A DNA stretch of 64,000 nucleotides from Bacteroidales bacterium (GCA_019416285.1 DXXM01000014.1:3117-67116); one strand, 5' to 3'; shown: positions 25,232-34,838, counted from the stretch's first letter. Numbers and translations: made by a program. The notes: a model not told the origin generated them from the sequence alone.

Positions 25232-26704
25232 TTATCCGAATACGAATGTCTGCGAGGCTGAATTACTGTTGTTGTGGCCGGGAGCGCTGTGGAGGCCGGA
25301 TTCGATGGCGCCGTTGCGTACGTCTTCGACAATCTTGCGGTCACGCTTGTAGGTGGGATAGTTTTCAAGAATATCGCAGATAGCATCGTCATCGAGCTGG
25401 TTCACACCGAGGATGATGGTCGAGGGGCGGTTTTTGCCTTCGGTCAGATCCTTGATTTTATTCAGGCCGTATTCGTCAATCAGACGTGTGTCAGGAACCT
25501 CGACGGTAGCTTCCTTGGCGGGAGCCGCGGGAGCCGGGTGATGGGTAGCAGGCGCTCCCTGAGCCACAGGATTATTGCCCTGAGCGGAAGCCTTGACAGA
25601 GGCCGGAGGCGCCGGAGGGGTGGCCGGACGCGAGCCGGGACGTCCGCCAGTAAAGCCAAAGCCTCCACCACTCTTCATGATTTCATCCTCCTCGTCGCTG
25701 AGAGTCACGTCGAAACCTGCGGCGAGAATAGTCATCTTCACGCCGTTGCCAAGCGATTCATCGAAGCCCACACCCCAGATTACATCGACCTCCGTGGTGA
25801 TCGAGGCGATGAAATCGGTGATTTCACGGGTCTCGCTCATGAGGAACTTGTCCTCGGCATTGGGATTGAAATAGAGGTTGAAGAGGAGCTTTTTCGAGCC
25901 GAGAATGTCGCGGTTTTTCAGGAGCGGTGAGTTGAGAGCGTCCTGAATGGCCTGTGTGACACGTCCCTCACCCTCGCCGTAGCCGGTCGAGATGATGGCG
26001 GCGCCCCCGTCGCGCAGAGTGGTGTCGACGTCGTTGAAGTCAAGGTTTATGAGGCCGTTGCAGGTGATGAGTTCCGAGATGGAGCGGGCGGCGATTGAGA
26101 GGGTGTCGTCCGCCTTGCCGAATGCGTTGAGGAAGTCGAGGTCGCCGTAGATTTCGCCGAGGCGCTCGTTGTTGATTACCAGGAGCGCGTCGACATGCTT
26201 GGCCATCTCGTCGGCACCGGCGATAGCCTTCTTGATTTTCTTCTGACCTTCGAAAAGGAAGGGAATGGTGACGATACCGATAGTGAGCAGACCGCGCTCC
26301 TTGGCTATACGGGCCACGACGGGAGCAGCACCGGTGCCGGTGCCACCGCCCATACCGGCGGTGATGAACACCATCTTGGTCTGGTCGTCGAAGAGAGCGG
26401 CAATCTCGTCGGCACTCTCCTCGGCGAAGTCGCGCGCCTTCTCAGGCTTGTTGCCGGCACCGAGGCCGTCGCCGATTTCGAGAGTGTGGGGAACCTGCGA
26501 GTGGCAGAGGGTCTGACGGTCGGTGTTGATATTTACAAACGACACATTCTTGATGCCCTGGACATACATGTGGTTTACGGCATTGTTGCCGCCGCCGCCC
26601 ACACCGATTGCCATTATGTTGCAGGCAAGGTCCGAGGCCATATTGTTGCCCTTGAAGGCGGAAGTGTCTGAGATATCCTGATTATATGTCTTGTTTTCGT
26701 CCAT
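25232..26704 (-). CDS. ftsZ: Cell division protein FtsZ
   Basis: Tubulin-like GTPase that forms the cytokinetic Z-ring. The 490 residues contain an N-terminal extension (1-28), the GTPase core with GVGGGGNNAV (34-43) and the signature GGGTGTG (119-125), and the T7-loop region NLDFNDVDTTL. A Pro/Ala-rich linker follows (about 355-405). The C-terminal tail (NYPTYKRDRK) resembles the conserved partner-binding peptide but is followed by a further Asn/Ser-rich tail. It is the last gene of the dcw cluster, 71 bp after ftsA. Confidence 0.97.
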   Translation of the reverse strand: MDENKTYNQDISDTSAFKGNNMASDLACNIMAIGVGGGGNNAVNHMYVQGIKNVSFVNINTDRQTLCHSQVPHTLEIGDGLGAGNKPEKARDFAEESADEIAALFDDQTKMVFITAGMGGGTGTGAAPVVARIAKERGLLTIGIVTIPFLFEGQKKIKKAIAGADEMAKHVDALLVINNERLGEIYGDLDFLNAFGKADDTLSIAARSISELITCNGLINLDFNDVDTTLRDGGAAIISTGYGEGEGRVTQAIQDALNSPLLKNRDILGSKKLLFNLYFNPNAEDKFLMSETREITDFIASITTEVDVIWGVGFDESLGNGVKMTILAAGFDVTLSDEEDEIMKSGGGFGFTGGRPGSRPATPPAPPASVKASAQGNNPVAQGAPATHHPAPAAPAKEATVEVPDTRLIDEYGLNKIKDLTEGKNRPSTIILGVNQLDDDAICDILENYPTYKRDRKIVEDVRNGAIESGLHSAPGHNNSNSASQTFVFG

Positions 26705-26775
26705 TTTTCGTTGCGTAAGTAAGTGTGGTAGTTGATTGTGCGTTTTTTAGGAGTTATTGAAACGTATATTTGGAA

Positions 26776-28416
26776 TTATCTGTCGTCATTGTCAGGTTCA
26801 TCATCCTCGACAGGTTCGGTCATGAGCGAGACCACACGGTCGCGGAGGGCACCCCATGCGCGCGAGAAACCGCCGGGTTTCCTGGCAGGTTGTACGGAAG
26901 GCTGCTCATGCTGCTCCTGATTAGCCTGCACGGTGATGTTACGAGCCTGCTCGCCGTAGGGATTGCTCGGACGCTGCTGATAGCCTTCGCGTGGAGCGGC
27001 CTGAGTCTGCACAGTCTGCTGGGGCCGCTGATAGGGCTGCTGGGCCGGAGCCTGAGGCTGATACTGCTGCTCGGCGCCCTGCTGAACCTGCTGCGGCTGA
27101 TAGGGAGAGGCGGCGGGAGCGGCAGGCTGATAGGGCTGCTGAGCCTGCGAGGGAGCGGGCTGCTGGGGCGCCTGCTGCTGGTAGGGATACTGATAGGTTC
27201 CCTGCTGGTAGGCCGGCTGCTGAGGCTGTACGGGCTGCGAGGGTGCGGTATAGGCGTGTTCCGGAGTCAGACGTCCCATGCACTCGCGTACATTGCGTTC
27301 ACGGGCGGCGGCAGCGAGGATGGAGATGACGTCGACATGGTCTGTGGCGTTCACGCGGCCGTCGAGGATGCGCAGGCGGTTGACGGGAGAGCCGAAGCGG
27401 ACCTTCATAGTAGTCTGGTTTCCGAGACGCTGGTCAAAGCCTGTGAGCTTTGAGCCACGGCCCACGAGCACAATGCCGGCGGGGAGTTTGTCGGGTGTCA
27501 GGCCGGCATATTTGATCTGCTCGTTGACATTGGCGATGATTTCGCCTGCGCGGGCAGAGACGTAGTTGTTGATCATATTGAAGTCCACGCCGGTGGTATA
27601 GGGGTTGCCCATCGGTTCGTTGACCACAAAGGCGTTTCCGCCCTCGATTTTGAGCTCCTCGGCGCGCTCTTCGAGATAGTTGAGCGCGGTGATGTCGCGG
27701 GTGATGTTACGTGAGCCCATGGGGATGGTGGAGAGGTAGACGAGGACGCCGTTCTTGTAGATGGACACCGTGGTGGTGTCGGCACCGAAGTCCACGAGCA
27801 TACAGCCCTGACGCTTCTCCTCGGGATAGAGCACCAGATCGGCCTCGACCAGCGGACGGACGAAGATATCGTTAACGTTCAGATGCAGGCGCTCGTCACA
27901 CACCACATTGAGGTTTCTCATGAGCTGGTTGCGGCAACTGATGAGGTTAAGGCGTGCGGACACGTGCGAACCGAAGGTCCCGACCGGTGCGCGGGTGGGA
28001 AGATTGTCGACACGGAACTCCTTGGGAGTGACGCCGATTATCGAGCGCTCGTGGAGCTGATAGCCCAGAGCCTCGGCGGTCATGTCGGCTATAAGGTCGT
28101 TGGTGATTTCCATATCCGAAGGCAGACGGCGCTCGATTTCGATATCCTGTGCCATGAGAGATCGACCGCCGACAGAGACGTAGACCCCTGTCACCTTGCG
28201 CTGCGGCTCACGCTGCTCAAGGCGGTTTATTACGTCGCGGATAGCCGTTGTGGTCTCGACGACATTGCGGATGCAGCCGTAGCGGACGGCATCAGTGAGC
28301 TTCTCCTCCTCGACAGCCTTGACGCTCAGGGCTCCTGAGGCATCGACGGTGCCGATTGCTCCTTTGATTTTCGAGCTCCCTATTTCGAGAGCCACTATAT
28401 ATTTCTCTTCTTCCAT
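26776..28416 (-). CDS. ftsA: Cell division protein FtsA with long Q/P-rich tail
   Basis: Actin-like protein that tethers FtsZ filaments to the membrane and recruits the divisome. The 546 residues exceed the usual 400-450. The actin/SHS2 core covers about 1-385 (EIGSSKIKGAIG at the start; ATP-site DFGADTT). It is followed by a low-complexity segment of Gln, Pro, Tyr and Ala (about 388-505). The chain ends with a basic, probably amphipathic helix (FSRAWGALRDRVVSLM), the expected membrane-targeting sequence. So the membrane anchor sits on an unusually long flexible linker. It lies between ftsQ and ftsZ. Confidence 0.96.
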   Translation of the reverse strand: MEEEKYIVALEIGSSKIKGAIGTVDASGALSVKAVEEEKLTDAVRYGCIRNVVETTTAIRDVINRLEQREPQRKVTGVYVSVGGRSLMAQDIEIERRLPSDMEITNDLIADMTAEALGYQLHERSIIGVTPKEFRVDNLPTRAPVGTFGSHVSARLNLISCRNQLMRNLNVVCDERLHLNVNDIFVRPLVEADLVLYPEEKRQGCMLVDFGADTTTVSIYKNGVLVYLSTIPMGSRNITRDITALNYLEERAEELKIEGGNAFVVNEPMGNPYTTGVDFNMINNYVSARAGEIIANVNEQIKYAGLTPDKLPAGIVLVGRGSKLTGFDQRLGNQTTMKVRFGSPVNRLRILDGRVNATDHVDVISILAAAARERNVRECMGRLTPEHAYTAPSQPVQPQQPAYQQGTYQYPYQQQAPQQPAPSQAQQPYQPAAPAASPYQPQQVQQGAEQQYQPQAPAQQPYQRPQQTVQTQAAPREGYQQRPSNPYGEQARNITVQANQEQHEQPSVQPARKPGGFSRAWGALRDRVVSLMTEPVEDDEPDNDDR

Positions 28417-28455
28417 GGGGATATGGTGTTGTATTTTTTTGACAGCGTTATGTTG

Positions 28456-29358
28456 TTAGTTCAGTTGTTTTGCCGGAATCGGCTTTTCGGAGTGGGCTTT
28501 CACGCCGGGGACAGTCTGACCGGGGGCCACATCATCGCCTGCGAGCATGGTGCCGGTGTCGACCGCCTCGTCGTCGTCATACTTTATGGTCTCCACCCGC
28601 TGCGGTGCGCGGCGGCGTTTGGAGGCCACGAGCTGACCGTTCCACTTGAGGGTGAGGGTGTCGTATTTCTCCCATCCCTGAAGCGGAAGCACTTCGGAGT
28701 AGAATTTCTTCAGACGGGCGAACTTGTCGTCGAAATTGTTTGGGGCGCCGATGTTGATTACATGCTCGCGTATCACGGGGATGAGGATGATGTCGTTGGG
28801 CGACTTCACCTTTATCATGGAGATGTAGGCGTTCCACACCGAGTCATTCGAGATATAGCTCAGGAGAGGCAGCAGCGACGCGGGAGTGAAAGTCGAGTCA
28901 TTGCTCTCGAAATGGCCCTCGATGACGGGGACATCCTTATGATAGCGGGCATCGGCGCTGACGCGCTTGCCGGCGCGGTTGATATAGTATGACTCACCGG
29001 AGTCGAATATGCGTGCGACGGGGATTATCGGCGTCGCCTTGATGCGGATTGTGCCGTCGGTGAGTCTGACCACCTCGACGTCCTCTATTTTGTCGAGGTC
29101 GAGAAGGTGGCGGCGTATGGTCTGGGTATTGATGTTGGCGAGCGCCATTCCCGGAGCCTTTTCAGGGAGGGAATCGAGTTCGCGTGCAAGCTCGCCGGGG
29201 GTCACGAAACGCTGCTGGCCGTCGCCGTCACCACCCTCGACCGTGATTTCAAAGGCGCGGCAGAGCTGGGTGTCGGGCTCGGATGCGGTCATGGTGAGGG
29301 CTATCACGAGATAGGCCGCAAGCATAAGCGAGAATATGACTTTGAGATAGCGAGACAT
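28456..29358 (-). CDS. ftsQ: Cell division protein FtsQ
   Basis: A bitopic divisome protein of 300 residues. A short cytoplasmic N-terminus and one membrane helix (about 5-24) precede a periplasmic POTRA-like region (about 35-105; DKIEDVEVVRLTDGTIRIKA) and the FtsQ beta domain. The C-terminal 40 residues are charged and low in complexity. It sits between murC (24 bp gap) and ftsA (39 bp gap). The identity rests on order, topology and the POTRA pattern, since sequence conservation is low. Confidence 0.88.
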   Translation of the reverse strand: MSRYLKVIFSLMLAAYLVIALTMTASEPDTQLCRAFEITVEGGDGDGQQRFVTPGELARELDSLPEKAPGMALANINTQTIRRHLLDLDKIEDVEVVRLTDGTIRIKATPIIPVARIFDSGESYYINRAGKRVSADARYHKDVPVIEGHFESNDSTFTPASLLPLLSYISNDSVWNAYISMIKVKSPNDIILIPVIREHVINIGAPNNFDDKFARLKKFYSEVLPLQGWEKYDTLTLKWNGQLVASKRRRAPQRVETIKYDDDEAVDTGTMLAGDDVAPGQTVPGVKAHSEKPIPAKQLN

Positions 29359-29382
29359 CTGTTAAATAAGCATTTTTATGTG

Positions 29383-30771
29383 TTAGCTGTTAAGCGAGGC
29401 TATTATCTCCGGAATGAAGGTGTTGATATCGCCTGCGCCGAGGGTCAGTAGGATGTCAAAGTTACGATTTTTCAGCGTTTCCACCAATTTTTCTTTGCCA
29501 ATTAAGATTTTATCCCCGCATTTAACATTTGCGAAGATAATCTCCGAGCTCACACCCTCGATAGGCTTCTCGCGGGCGGGATAGATGTCGAGAAGGATAA
29601 GCGAATCAGCGGCGGAGAGAGCGTCGGCGAAATCAGGGGCGAAATCGCGTGTGCGCGTATAGAGATGGGGCTGGAAAGCCACGGTGAGGCGGCGTCCGGG
29701 ATAGAGAGCCTTGACAGATTCGATTGACTTGCGGATTTCCTCGGGGTGATGGGCATAGTCGTCGATTATGACGTGGCCCGTACCGTTGTGCTCCTTGAGG
29801 TGGGTCTCGAAACGGCGCTTGGTGCCGCGGTAGCTGTTGATGGCCTGGCGCACAATCTCGGGATCCCATGCGCTGGTAAGGCAGATGGCTGCGGCGGCTG
29901 CGATGGCGTTTTCCACGTTGACCTCAACGGGGACACCGAGGTTGATGTTGCGGATGGTGCCGCGGGGTGTCACAAGGTCGAATGTGATTGTTCCGGGCGC
30001 GCGGCGCACGTAGGCGGCATGGAAGTCACCCTTGTCGCGCGAATAGGAGTAGACTCTCACTCCCTCCCGCGGACGGGGCTTGAGCTTGAGATTCTCATGG
30101 ATTATGAGCGCTCCGTCGGGGCGGATGAGCTCTGTGAAATGAGCGAAGCTTTCAAGATAGGCTTCCTCGGTGCCGTAGATGTCGAGATGGTCCGGGTCGG
30201 TGGCGGTGATTACGGCGATGTAGGGGGTCAGATGGTGAAACGAGCGGTCAAACTCGTCGGCCTCGATGACGCTGAAGTCCGAAGAGGGACTGAGCAGGAA
30301 ATTCGTGCCGTAGTTGATGAGCTCGCCGCCGAGGAAGGCATTGCACCCAACCGAACCGCTGTTGAGGATGTGGGCGGCCATCGACGATGTGGTGGTCTTG
30401 CCGTGTGTGCCGGCGAAGCAGAGCGAGCGCGAGTTGCGGGTGATGAGGCCCAGGACGGCGGCACGCTTGAGAATATCGAAACCGTTGTCGCGGAACCAGG
30501 CGAGAATCGGCATATCGGCGGGGACGGCCGGAGTGTAGACAACCAGTGTGTCGGCCGGATTGCGGAAGGAGGCCGGGATGCTGTCGGGATTCTCCTCAAA
30601 GCCTATCTCGACACCTTCGGCGCGGAGCTCGTCGGTCAGAGCGGTAGGTGTGCGGTCGTAGCCTGCCACGTTTTTGCCTTTAGCGAGAAAATAGCGCTCA
30701 AGGGCGGCCATGCCGATGCCGCCGGCACCGACGAAATATATGTTCTGTATTTTGGATAAATCAGGATTCAT
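29383..30771 (-). CDS. murC: UDP-N-acetylmuramate--L-alanine ligase
   Basis: ATP-dependent addition of L-Ala to UDP-MurNAc, the first peptide step of peptidoglycan synthesis. It has 462 residues. The N-terminal Rossmann domain starts FVGAGGIGMAALE; the Mur-ligase P-loop is GTHGKTTTSSM (about 119-129). The C-terminal domain includes DDYAHHPEEI. Order in the cluster is murG, murC, ftsQ, with 38 and 24 bp gaps. Confidence 0.97.
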   Translation of the reverse strand: MNPDLSKIQNIYFVGAGGIGMAALERYFLAKGKNVAGYDRTPTALTDELRAEGVEIGFEENPDSIPASFRNPADTLVVYTPAVPADMPILAWFRDNGFDILKRAAVLGLITRNSRSLCFAGTHGKTTTSSMAAHILNSGSVGCNAFLGGELINYGTNFLLSPSSDFSVIEADEFDRSFHHLTPYIAVITATDPDHLDIYGTEEAYLESFAHFTELIRPDGALIIHENLKLKPRPREGVRVYSYSRDKGDFHAAYVRRAPGTITFDLVTPRGTIRNINLGVPVEVNVENAIAAAAAICLTSAWDPEIVRQAINSYRGTKRRFETHLKEHNGTGHVIIDDYAHHPEEIRKSIESVKALYPGRRLTVAFQPHLYTRTRDFAPDFADALSAADSLILLDIYPAREKPIEGVSSEIIFANVKCGDKILIGKEKLVETLKNRNFDILLTLGAGDINTFIPEIIASLNS

Positions 30772-30809
30772 GATATATGCTGATGTGATGATTATAAATG
30801 ATGGAGATG

Positions 30810-31928
30810 CTATCGGGTGATTTCGGCAAGCTTGTCGACAATCCTCTCATCGGCATTTCGGAGGGCCATTTTGGAGATTTCGCGGCTGAGGGCGGCGCGT
30901 CGGGGCGCATCGGCAATCAGGCCGGAGATTTCCGACGGAAGTTTTCCGACCGCGTCGGCGTCGAGAATCATCACGGCGGCGCCGCGGGTAGAGAGCGCTT
31001 CGGCGTTGTGGCGCTGATGGTCCTCGGCCACATTAGGCGAGGGAATGAGGATGCAGGCTTTGCCGAGATTCTGAAGTTCGGAGATTGTGCCGGCGCCCGC
31101 ACGCGACACCACGAGGTCGGCGGCGCGATAGGCGGTGGCCATGTCGGAGATGAAGGTTGTGGCCTTCACGTTGTCGTAGCCTTTGGCGAGCGACTGGAAC
31201 TCGGCTTCGCCGTAGCGTCCGGTCTGCCACAGGAGGTTGATTCCCTTGTCGCGGAGCATGTCGAGCGAGGCGGCCACGGCCTCGTTGACGGTGCGTGCGC
31301 CGAGAGAGCCACCCACAGTCAGCACAAGCGGCTTCGCGGGGTCAAAGCCGAGTTTCTTCTTGGCCTCCTCCTGCGTGAGCGTGCAGCCCCCGAGGTCGGT
31401 GCGCACCGGATTGCCTGTCTTGACGATGACTTCGGCGGGGAAGAAGCGCTCCATACCGTCGTAGGCCACGCAGATGGCCTTGGCTTTCTGGGCAAGGAGT
31501 TTGTTGGTCACTCCGGCATAGGAATTCTGCTCCTGGAGCAGCGTGGGTATTCCCTGCTTCTGCGCCTGCTTGAGCACCGGGCCGCTCGCGTAGCCACCGA
31601 CACCCACCGCCACATCGGGCCTGAACTCGCGCACGATGCGACGGGCCTTGCGCAGCGACTTCCACAGCTTCCAGAGCACACCGAAATTACGCCATAGGCG
31701 TTTGCGGTCGAAACCGGCCACGGGCAAGCCCTCGATGGGATAGCCTGCGGCGGGGACGCGCTCCATCTCCATGCGGCCGAGAGCTCCCACAAAGAGGATG
31801 TCGGCTTCGGGATAACGGCGTTTGACGGCATTGGCGATTGAAAGGGCCGGGAAGATGTGGCCTCCGGTACCTCCGCCGGAAATCAGGACTCGCTCAATGC
31901 GTCCGGAAGTGTTATTTTTTTCAGTCAT
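30810..31928 (-). CDS. murG: UDP-GlcNAc:MurNAc-pentapeptide-lipid N-acetylglucosaminyltransferase
   Basis: Converts lipid I to lipid II on the inner face of the membrane. The 372-residue GT-B fold begins with the glycine-rich loop SGGGTGGHIFPALSIA. A second G-loop is VGGSLGARTVNE, and the donor-binding SRAGAGTISEL motif lies in the C-terminal half. It follows ftsW after a 182-bp gap that holds a 9-bp-period repeat array. Confidence 0.97.
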   Translation of the reverse strand: MTEKNNTSGRIERVLISGGGTGGHIFPALSIANAVKRRYPEADILFVGALGRMEMERVPAAGYPIEGLPVAGFDRKRLWRNFGVLWKLWKSLRKARRIVREFRPDVAVGVGGYASGPVLKQAQKQGIPTLLQEQNSYAGVTNKLLAQKAKAICVAYDGMERFFPAEVIVKTGNPVRTDLGGCTLTQEEAKKKLGFDPAKPLVLTVGGSLGARTVNEAVAASLDMLRDKGINLLWQTGRYGEAEFQSLAKGYDNVKATTFISDMATAYRAADLVVSRAGAGTISELQNLGKACILIPSPNVAEDHQRHNAEALSTRGAAVMILDADAVGKLPSEISGLIADAPRRAALSREISKMALRNADERIVDKLAEITR

Positions 31929-32012
31929 CGTTGTTTCTTTTGCTTTTGAGGTTGGTGAGAGAGCGGGGGGATTGGGCCGGGAGGATTTTTTGGGGTTGGG
32001 GGGTGGTTTTTG

Positions 32013-32093
32013 GGGTTCTTAGGGTTCTTAGGGTCTTTAAGGTCTTTAGGGTCATTAAGGACTTTAAAGACCTTAGAGACTTTAAAATCCCTC
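32013..32093. repeat. 9-bp-period tandem array A, between ftsW and murG
   Basis: Nine consecutive 9-base units read GGGTTCTTA twice, GGGTCTTTA, AGGTCTTTA, GGGTCATTA, AGGACTTTA, AAGACCTTA, GAGACTTTA and AAATCCCTC. The first half has GGTCTTTA-type units and the second the complementary AAGACCTTA type, so the whole can fold into an imperfect hairpin. Similar arrays occur at 36209, 42216 and 45376. Confidence 0.75.
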
Positions 32094-32110
32094 CGGGTCT
32101 TTCAGTTTTA

Positions 32111-33442
32111 TCAGAGCTGCATCTGGTTTTCGGCGCCGAACTGCTCGGGGAGGGCGTCGATTTCGTCGCGGATATCCTGCTTCTTACCGCCCTGGCGTGT
32201 GGCCGTGCGGCTGATGGAGAGCATTATTCCGAAGGCTATCGCGGTCACTACAATCGAGGTGCCACCCTTCGACAGTAACGGGAGAGGCTGACCGGAGACG
32301 GGAAAGACGCCGCTGACGATGCCCATGTGGAACAGCGCCTGGAAAGCAATCATCACCGCCATACCTATAACAACAAGCGCAGGGTAGGTTCGGTTGCAAT
32401 GTGAGGCGATGCCTGAAGCTCGTCCGAGTAGCCACAGGTAGAGAACCAGCACCACAAGACCTCCTATCAGACCGAGTTCCTCGACAATGATTGCGAAAAT
32501 GTAGTCGGAGAATGCGAGCGGCAGACGCGATGCCTCGCGGGAGTTGCCGGGGCCGACGCCGTAGATGCCGCCGTTGGCCTGGGCCATATACGAGAGGATT
32601 TCCTGACGGTTTTTACCCGTGGCGGGAATCTCCCATTTGGGCACGGAGTCGCCCGAATGTCGCTGCACGCGGGCAATCCATGTGTCGATTCGTGTGGGAT
32701 TTTTCTTTGCGGTGCCGTTGACCATCTCCACTTTCTGCTCCGCGTCGGCCGGGATGTCCTTAGGCTCGCTGAAAAGCAGATAGAGGATAAAGACACCTCC
32801 GCAGGCGGCGTAGGCGATGGTCAGCAGGAAGAGATGCAATATCCTCACCCCTCCGATAATCATCATCGAGTAGCTGATGGCAAGCAGGAGCAGGGTGTTG
32901 GTCAGACCCTGCTCTATGAGCAGGCCGCTCAGGAACAGCACTATGCCTCCGGAGTAAATCACTGCCTTTGAGGTCACTCCGACCTTTTTGGTGTTCGGAT
33001 TCCAGGTCATGACAAGGGCTATCAGCAACACGGCCGACAGCTTGACCATCTCGGCCGGATATATGCCTATACCCAGGATGGTCAGCGAGCGGCGGGCGCC
33101 GTTGACTATCTCGCCGAAAAACATGACATAGACCATCATCACCACACTCACCAGCGCGAAACCGAGAGTGAAGGGGATGAAGTCGGAATAGTGGCGCCGG
33201 GAAAGGAACCACACGATGAGTGCCCCGCCTGCAAGCATGACGATATGGCGCAGGATGGGCCCCATCACTCCGATTGACGAGCTGGCCACCTCACGGGAGG
33301 AGGCGCTGTAGAGCTCGATTGTCGAGATGATGCACAGGGCTATGAAGATGCCCCAGATGTGTTTGTCGGCCTTGGCGACAGCCTTGGGTTTGGCACCCTG
33401 CTGCACTTCTTCGGCCGGTATGGAGGGAGATTGGAGGGCCAA
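32111..33442 (-). CDS. ftsW: Septal peptidoglycan glycosyltransferase FtsW
   Basis: SEDS-family lipid II polymerase that works with FtsI at the septum. It has 443 residues with about ten transmembrane helices. A large periplasmic loop spans about 215-275, and the conserved segment GPGNSREASRLPLAFSDYIF (about 295-315) is typical of SEDS enzymes. The N-terminus (about 1-28) is a charged cytoplasmic tail. The gene lies between murD and murG; repeat arrays flank it on both sides. Confidence 0.95.
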   Translation of the reverse strand: MALQSPSIPAEEVQQGAKPKAVAKADKHIWGIFIALCIISTIELYSASSREVASSSIGVMGPILRHIVMLAGGALIVWFLSRRHYSDFIPFTLGFALVSVVMMVYVMFFGEIVNGARRSLTILGIGIYPAEMVKLSAVLLIALVMTWNPNTKKVGVTSKAVIYSGGIVLFLSGLLIEQGLTNTLLLLAISYSMMIIGGVRILHLFLLTIAYAACGGVFILYLLFSEPKDIPADAEQKVEMVNGTAKKNPTRIDTWIARVQRHSGDSVPKWEIPATGKNRQEILSYMAQANGGIYGVGPGNSREASRLPLAFSDYIFAIIVEELGLIGGLVVLVLYLWLLGRASGIASHCNRTYPALVVIGMAVMIAFQALFHMGIVSGVFPVSGQPLPLLSKGGTSIVVTAIAFGIMLSISRTATRQGGKKQDIRDEIDALPEQFGAENQMQL

Positions 33443-33446
33443 GTCG

Positions 33447-33488
33447 GTTTAAAGTTTAAAGTTGAGAGTTGAAAGTTTAGAGTTTAAA
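33447..33488. repeat. 7-bp-period tandem array, between murD and ftsW
   Basis: Six consecutive heptamers: GTTTAAA, GTTTAAA, GTTGAGA, GTTGAAA, GTTTAGA, GTTTAAA. It fills the 55-bp gap almost completely. The same heptamer in the other orientation recurs at 52494-52595. Confidence 0.75.
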
Positions 33489-33497
33489 GGAGGCTTA

Positions 33498-34838
33498 TCA
33501 GAGCTTTCTGACGAGGGCTTTGAACTGGCGGCCGCGGTCCTCGTAGCTGCTGAAGAGGTCGAAGCTGGCACAGCAGGGCGAGAGGAGCACCGTGTCGCCT
33601 GAACGGGCAATGCGGTGGGCGGTCTCCACGCACTCCTCGATGGAATGGGTGTCGTGGATTTCGGCCACTTCTTTGCCGAAGAAGTCGAGCAGCTTGGCAT
33701 TGTCCTTGCCCATGCAGATGATAGCTTTCACCTTCTCGCGGACGAGGGGCAGGATTTCGTTGTAGTCGTTGCCCTTGTCCTTGCCTCCGAGGATAAGTAT
33801 GGTATCCTTGGGCATGGATTCGAGCGCATACCAGCAGGAGTTGACGTTGGTTGCCTTAGAGTCGTTGATATAGCGCACGCCGTCCACGGTGGCCACGTAC
33901 TCCAGGCGATGCTCCACACCTTCGAAATCGCTCAGCGCCTCGCGTATCTCCTTCTTGTCGATGTCGAGGATACAGGCGGAGAGGGCGGCGGCCATGGAGT
34001 TGTAGAGATTGTGAAGACCGTTGAGCGACAGCTCCGCACGCGGCATCTTGAGCGATGTCTCCGGAGTGTCGATGATGAGCGAAGCCTCGTCGTCGACCCA
34101 TGCGCGTGTCCCCTCCTCGTGGTGCTCGGCGAAAGGAAACATCTGAGCCTCGGTGCGTATCTGTTCGAGCTGACGGGTGATGACGGGGTCGTCCTGCCAG
34201 TAGATGAAGGCGTCGCAGGGAGTGAGATTGTTGAGGATGCGGAACTTGGCGTTGATATAGTTCTGCATCTTGTACTCGTAGCGGTCGAGATGGTCGGGGG
34301 TGATGTTGAGAATCACCGCTATGTTGGCCCGGAAGTCATACATGTTCTCCAGCTGGAAGCTCGAGAGCTCGATGACATATACATCGTGCTTGTCGCGCGC
34401 CACCTGAAGGGCAAGGCTCTTGCCGACGTTGCCGGCGAGCCCCACGTTGAGCCCGGCGTTCTTGAGTATGTGGTAAATGAGGAGTGTAGTGGTCGTCTTG
34501 CCGTTACTGCCGGTGATGCAGACCATCTTGGCGTCGGTATAACGGCCGGCGAACTCGATTTCGGAAATCACGGGGATTCCCTTCTCGGCAATAGCCTTCA
34601 TGACCGGAGTGGTCGGGGCTATGCCGGGGCTTTTCACCACTTCGTCGGCGGCGAGAATGCGCTCCATTGTGTGGTGTCCGTCCTCCCACTCGATTCCCTC
34701 TTCGTCGAGGGTCGCGCGGTAGTGGTCGGCTATGGTTCCATAGTCGCTGAGAAACACGTTCATTCCTTTTTCTTTGCCGAGGATTGCGGCTCCTACGCCG
34801 CTCTCACCTCCGCCGAGTATGACGAGATTCTTTGACAT
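33498..34838 (-). CDS. murD: UDP-N-acetylmuramoylalanine--D-glutamate ligase
   Basis: Adds D-Glu to UDP-MurNAc-L-Ala. The 446 residues show an N-terminal Rossmann domain (LGGGESGVGAAIL), the ATP-binding GSNGKTTTTLL loop (about 113-123), the conserved HLDRYEYKMQNY region and a C-terminal domain with LILGGKDKGNDY. It follows mraY by 42 bp in the direction of transcription. Confidence 0.97.
   Translation of the reverse strand: MSKNLVILGGGESGVGAAILGKEKGMNVFLSDYGTIADHYRATLDEEGIEWEDGHHTMERILAADEVVKSPGIAPTTPVMKAIAEKGIPVISEIEFAGRYTDAKMVCITGSNGKTTTTLLIYHILKNAGLNVGLAGNVGKSLALQVARDKHDVYVIELSSFQLENMYDFRANIAVILNITPDHLDRYEYKMQNYINAKFRILNNLTPCDAFIYWQDDPVITRQLEQIRTEAQMFPFAEHHEEGTRAWVDDEASLIIDTPETSLKMPRAELSLNGLHNLYNSMAAALSACILDIDKKEIREALSDFEGVEHRLEYVATVDGVRYINDSKATNVNSCWYALESMPKDTILILGGKDKGNDYNEILPLVREKVKAIICMGKDNAKLLDFFGKEVAEIHDTHSIEECVETAHRIARSGDTVLLSPCCASFDLFSSYEDRGRQFKALVRKL

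Noticed and set aside
29746..30759. 337-codon frame antisense to murC
   Set aside because: Mirror frame of a conserved ligase gene; no motif, no promoter, and full overlap with murC.
33615..34835. 406-codon frame antisense to murD
   Set aside because: Same reason: a complement artefact of GC-rich codon use over a clear Mur ligase.
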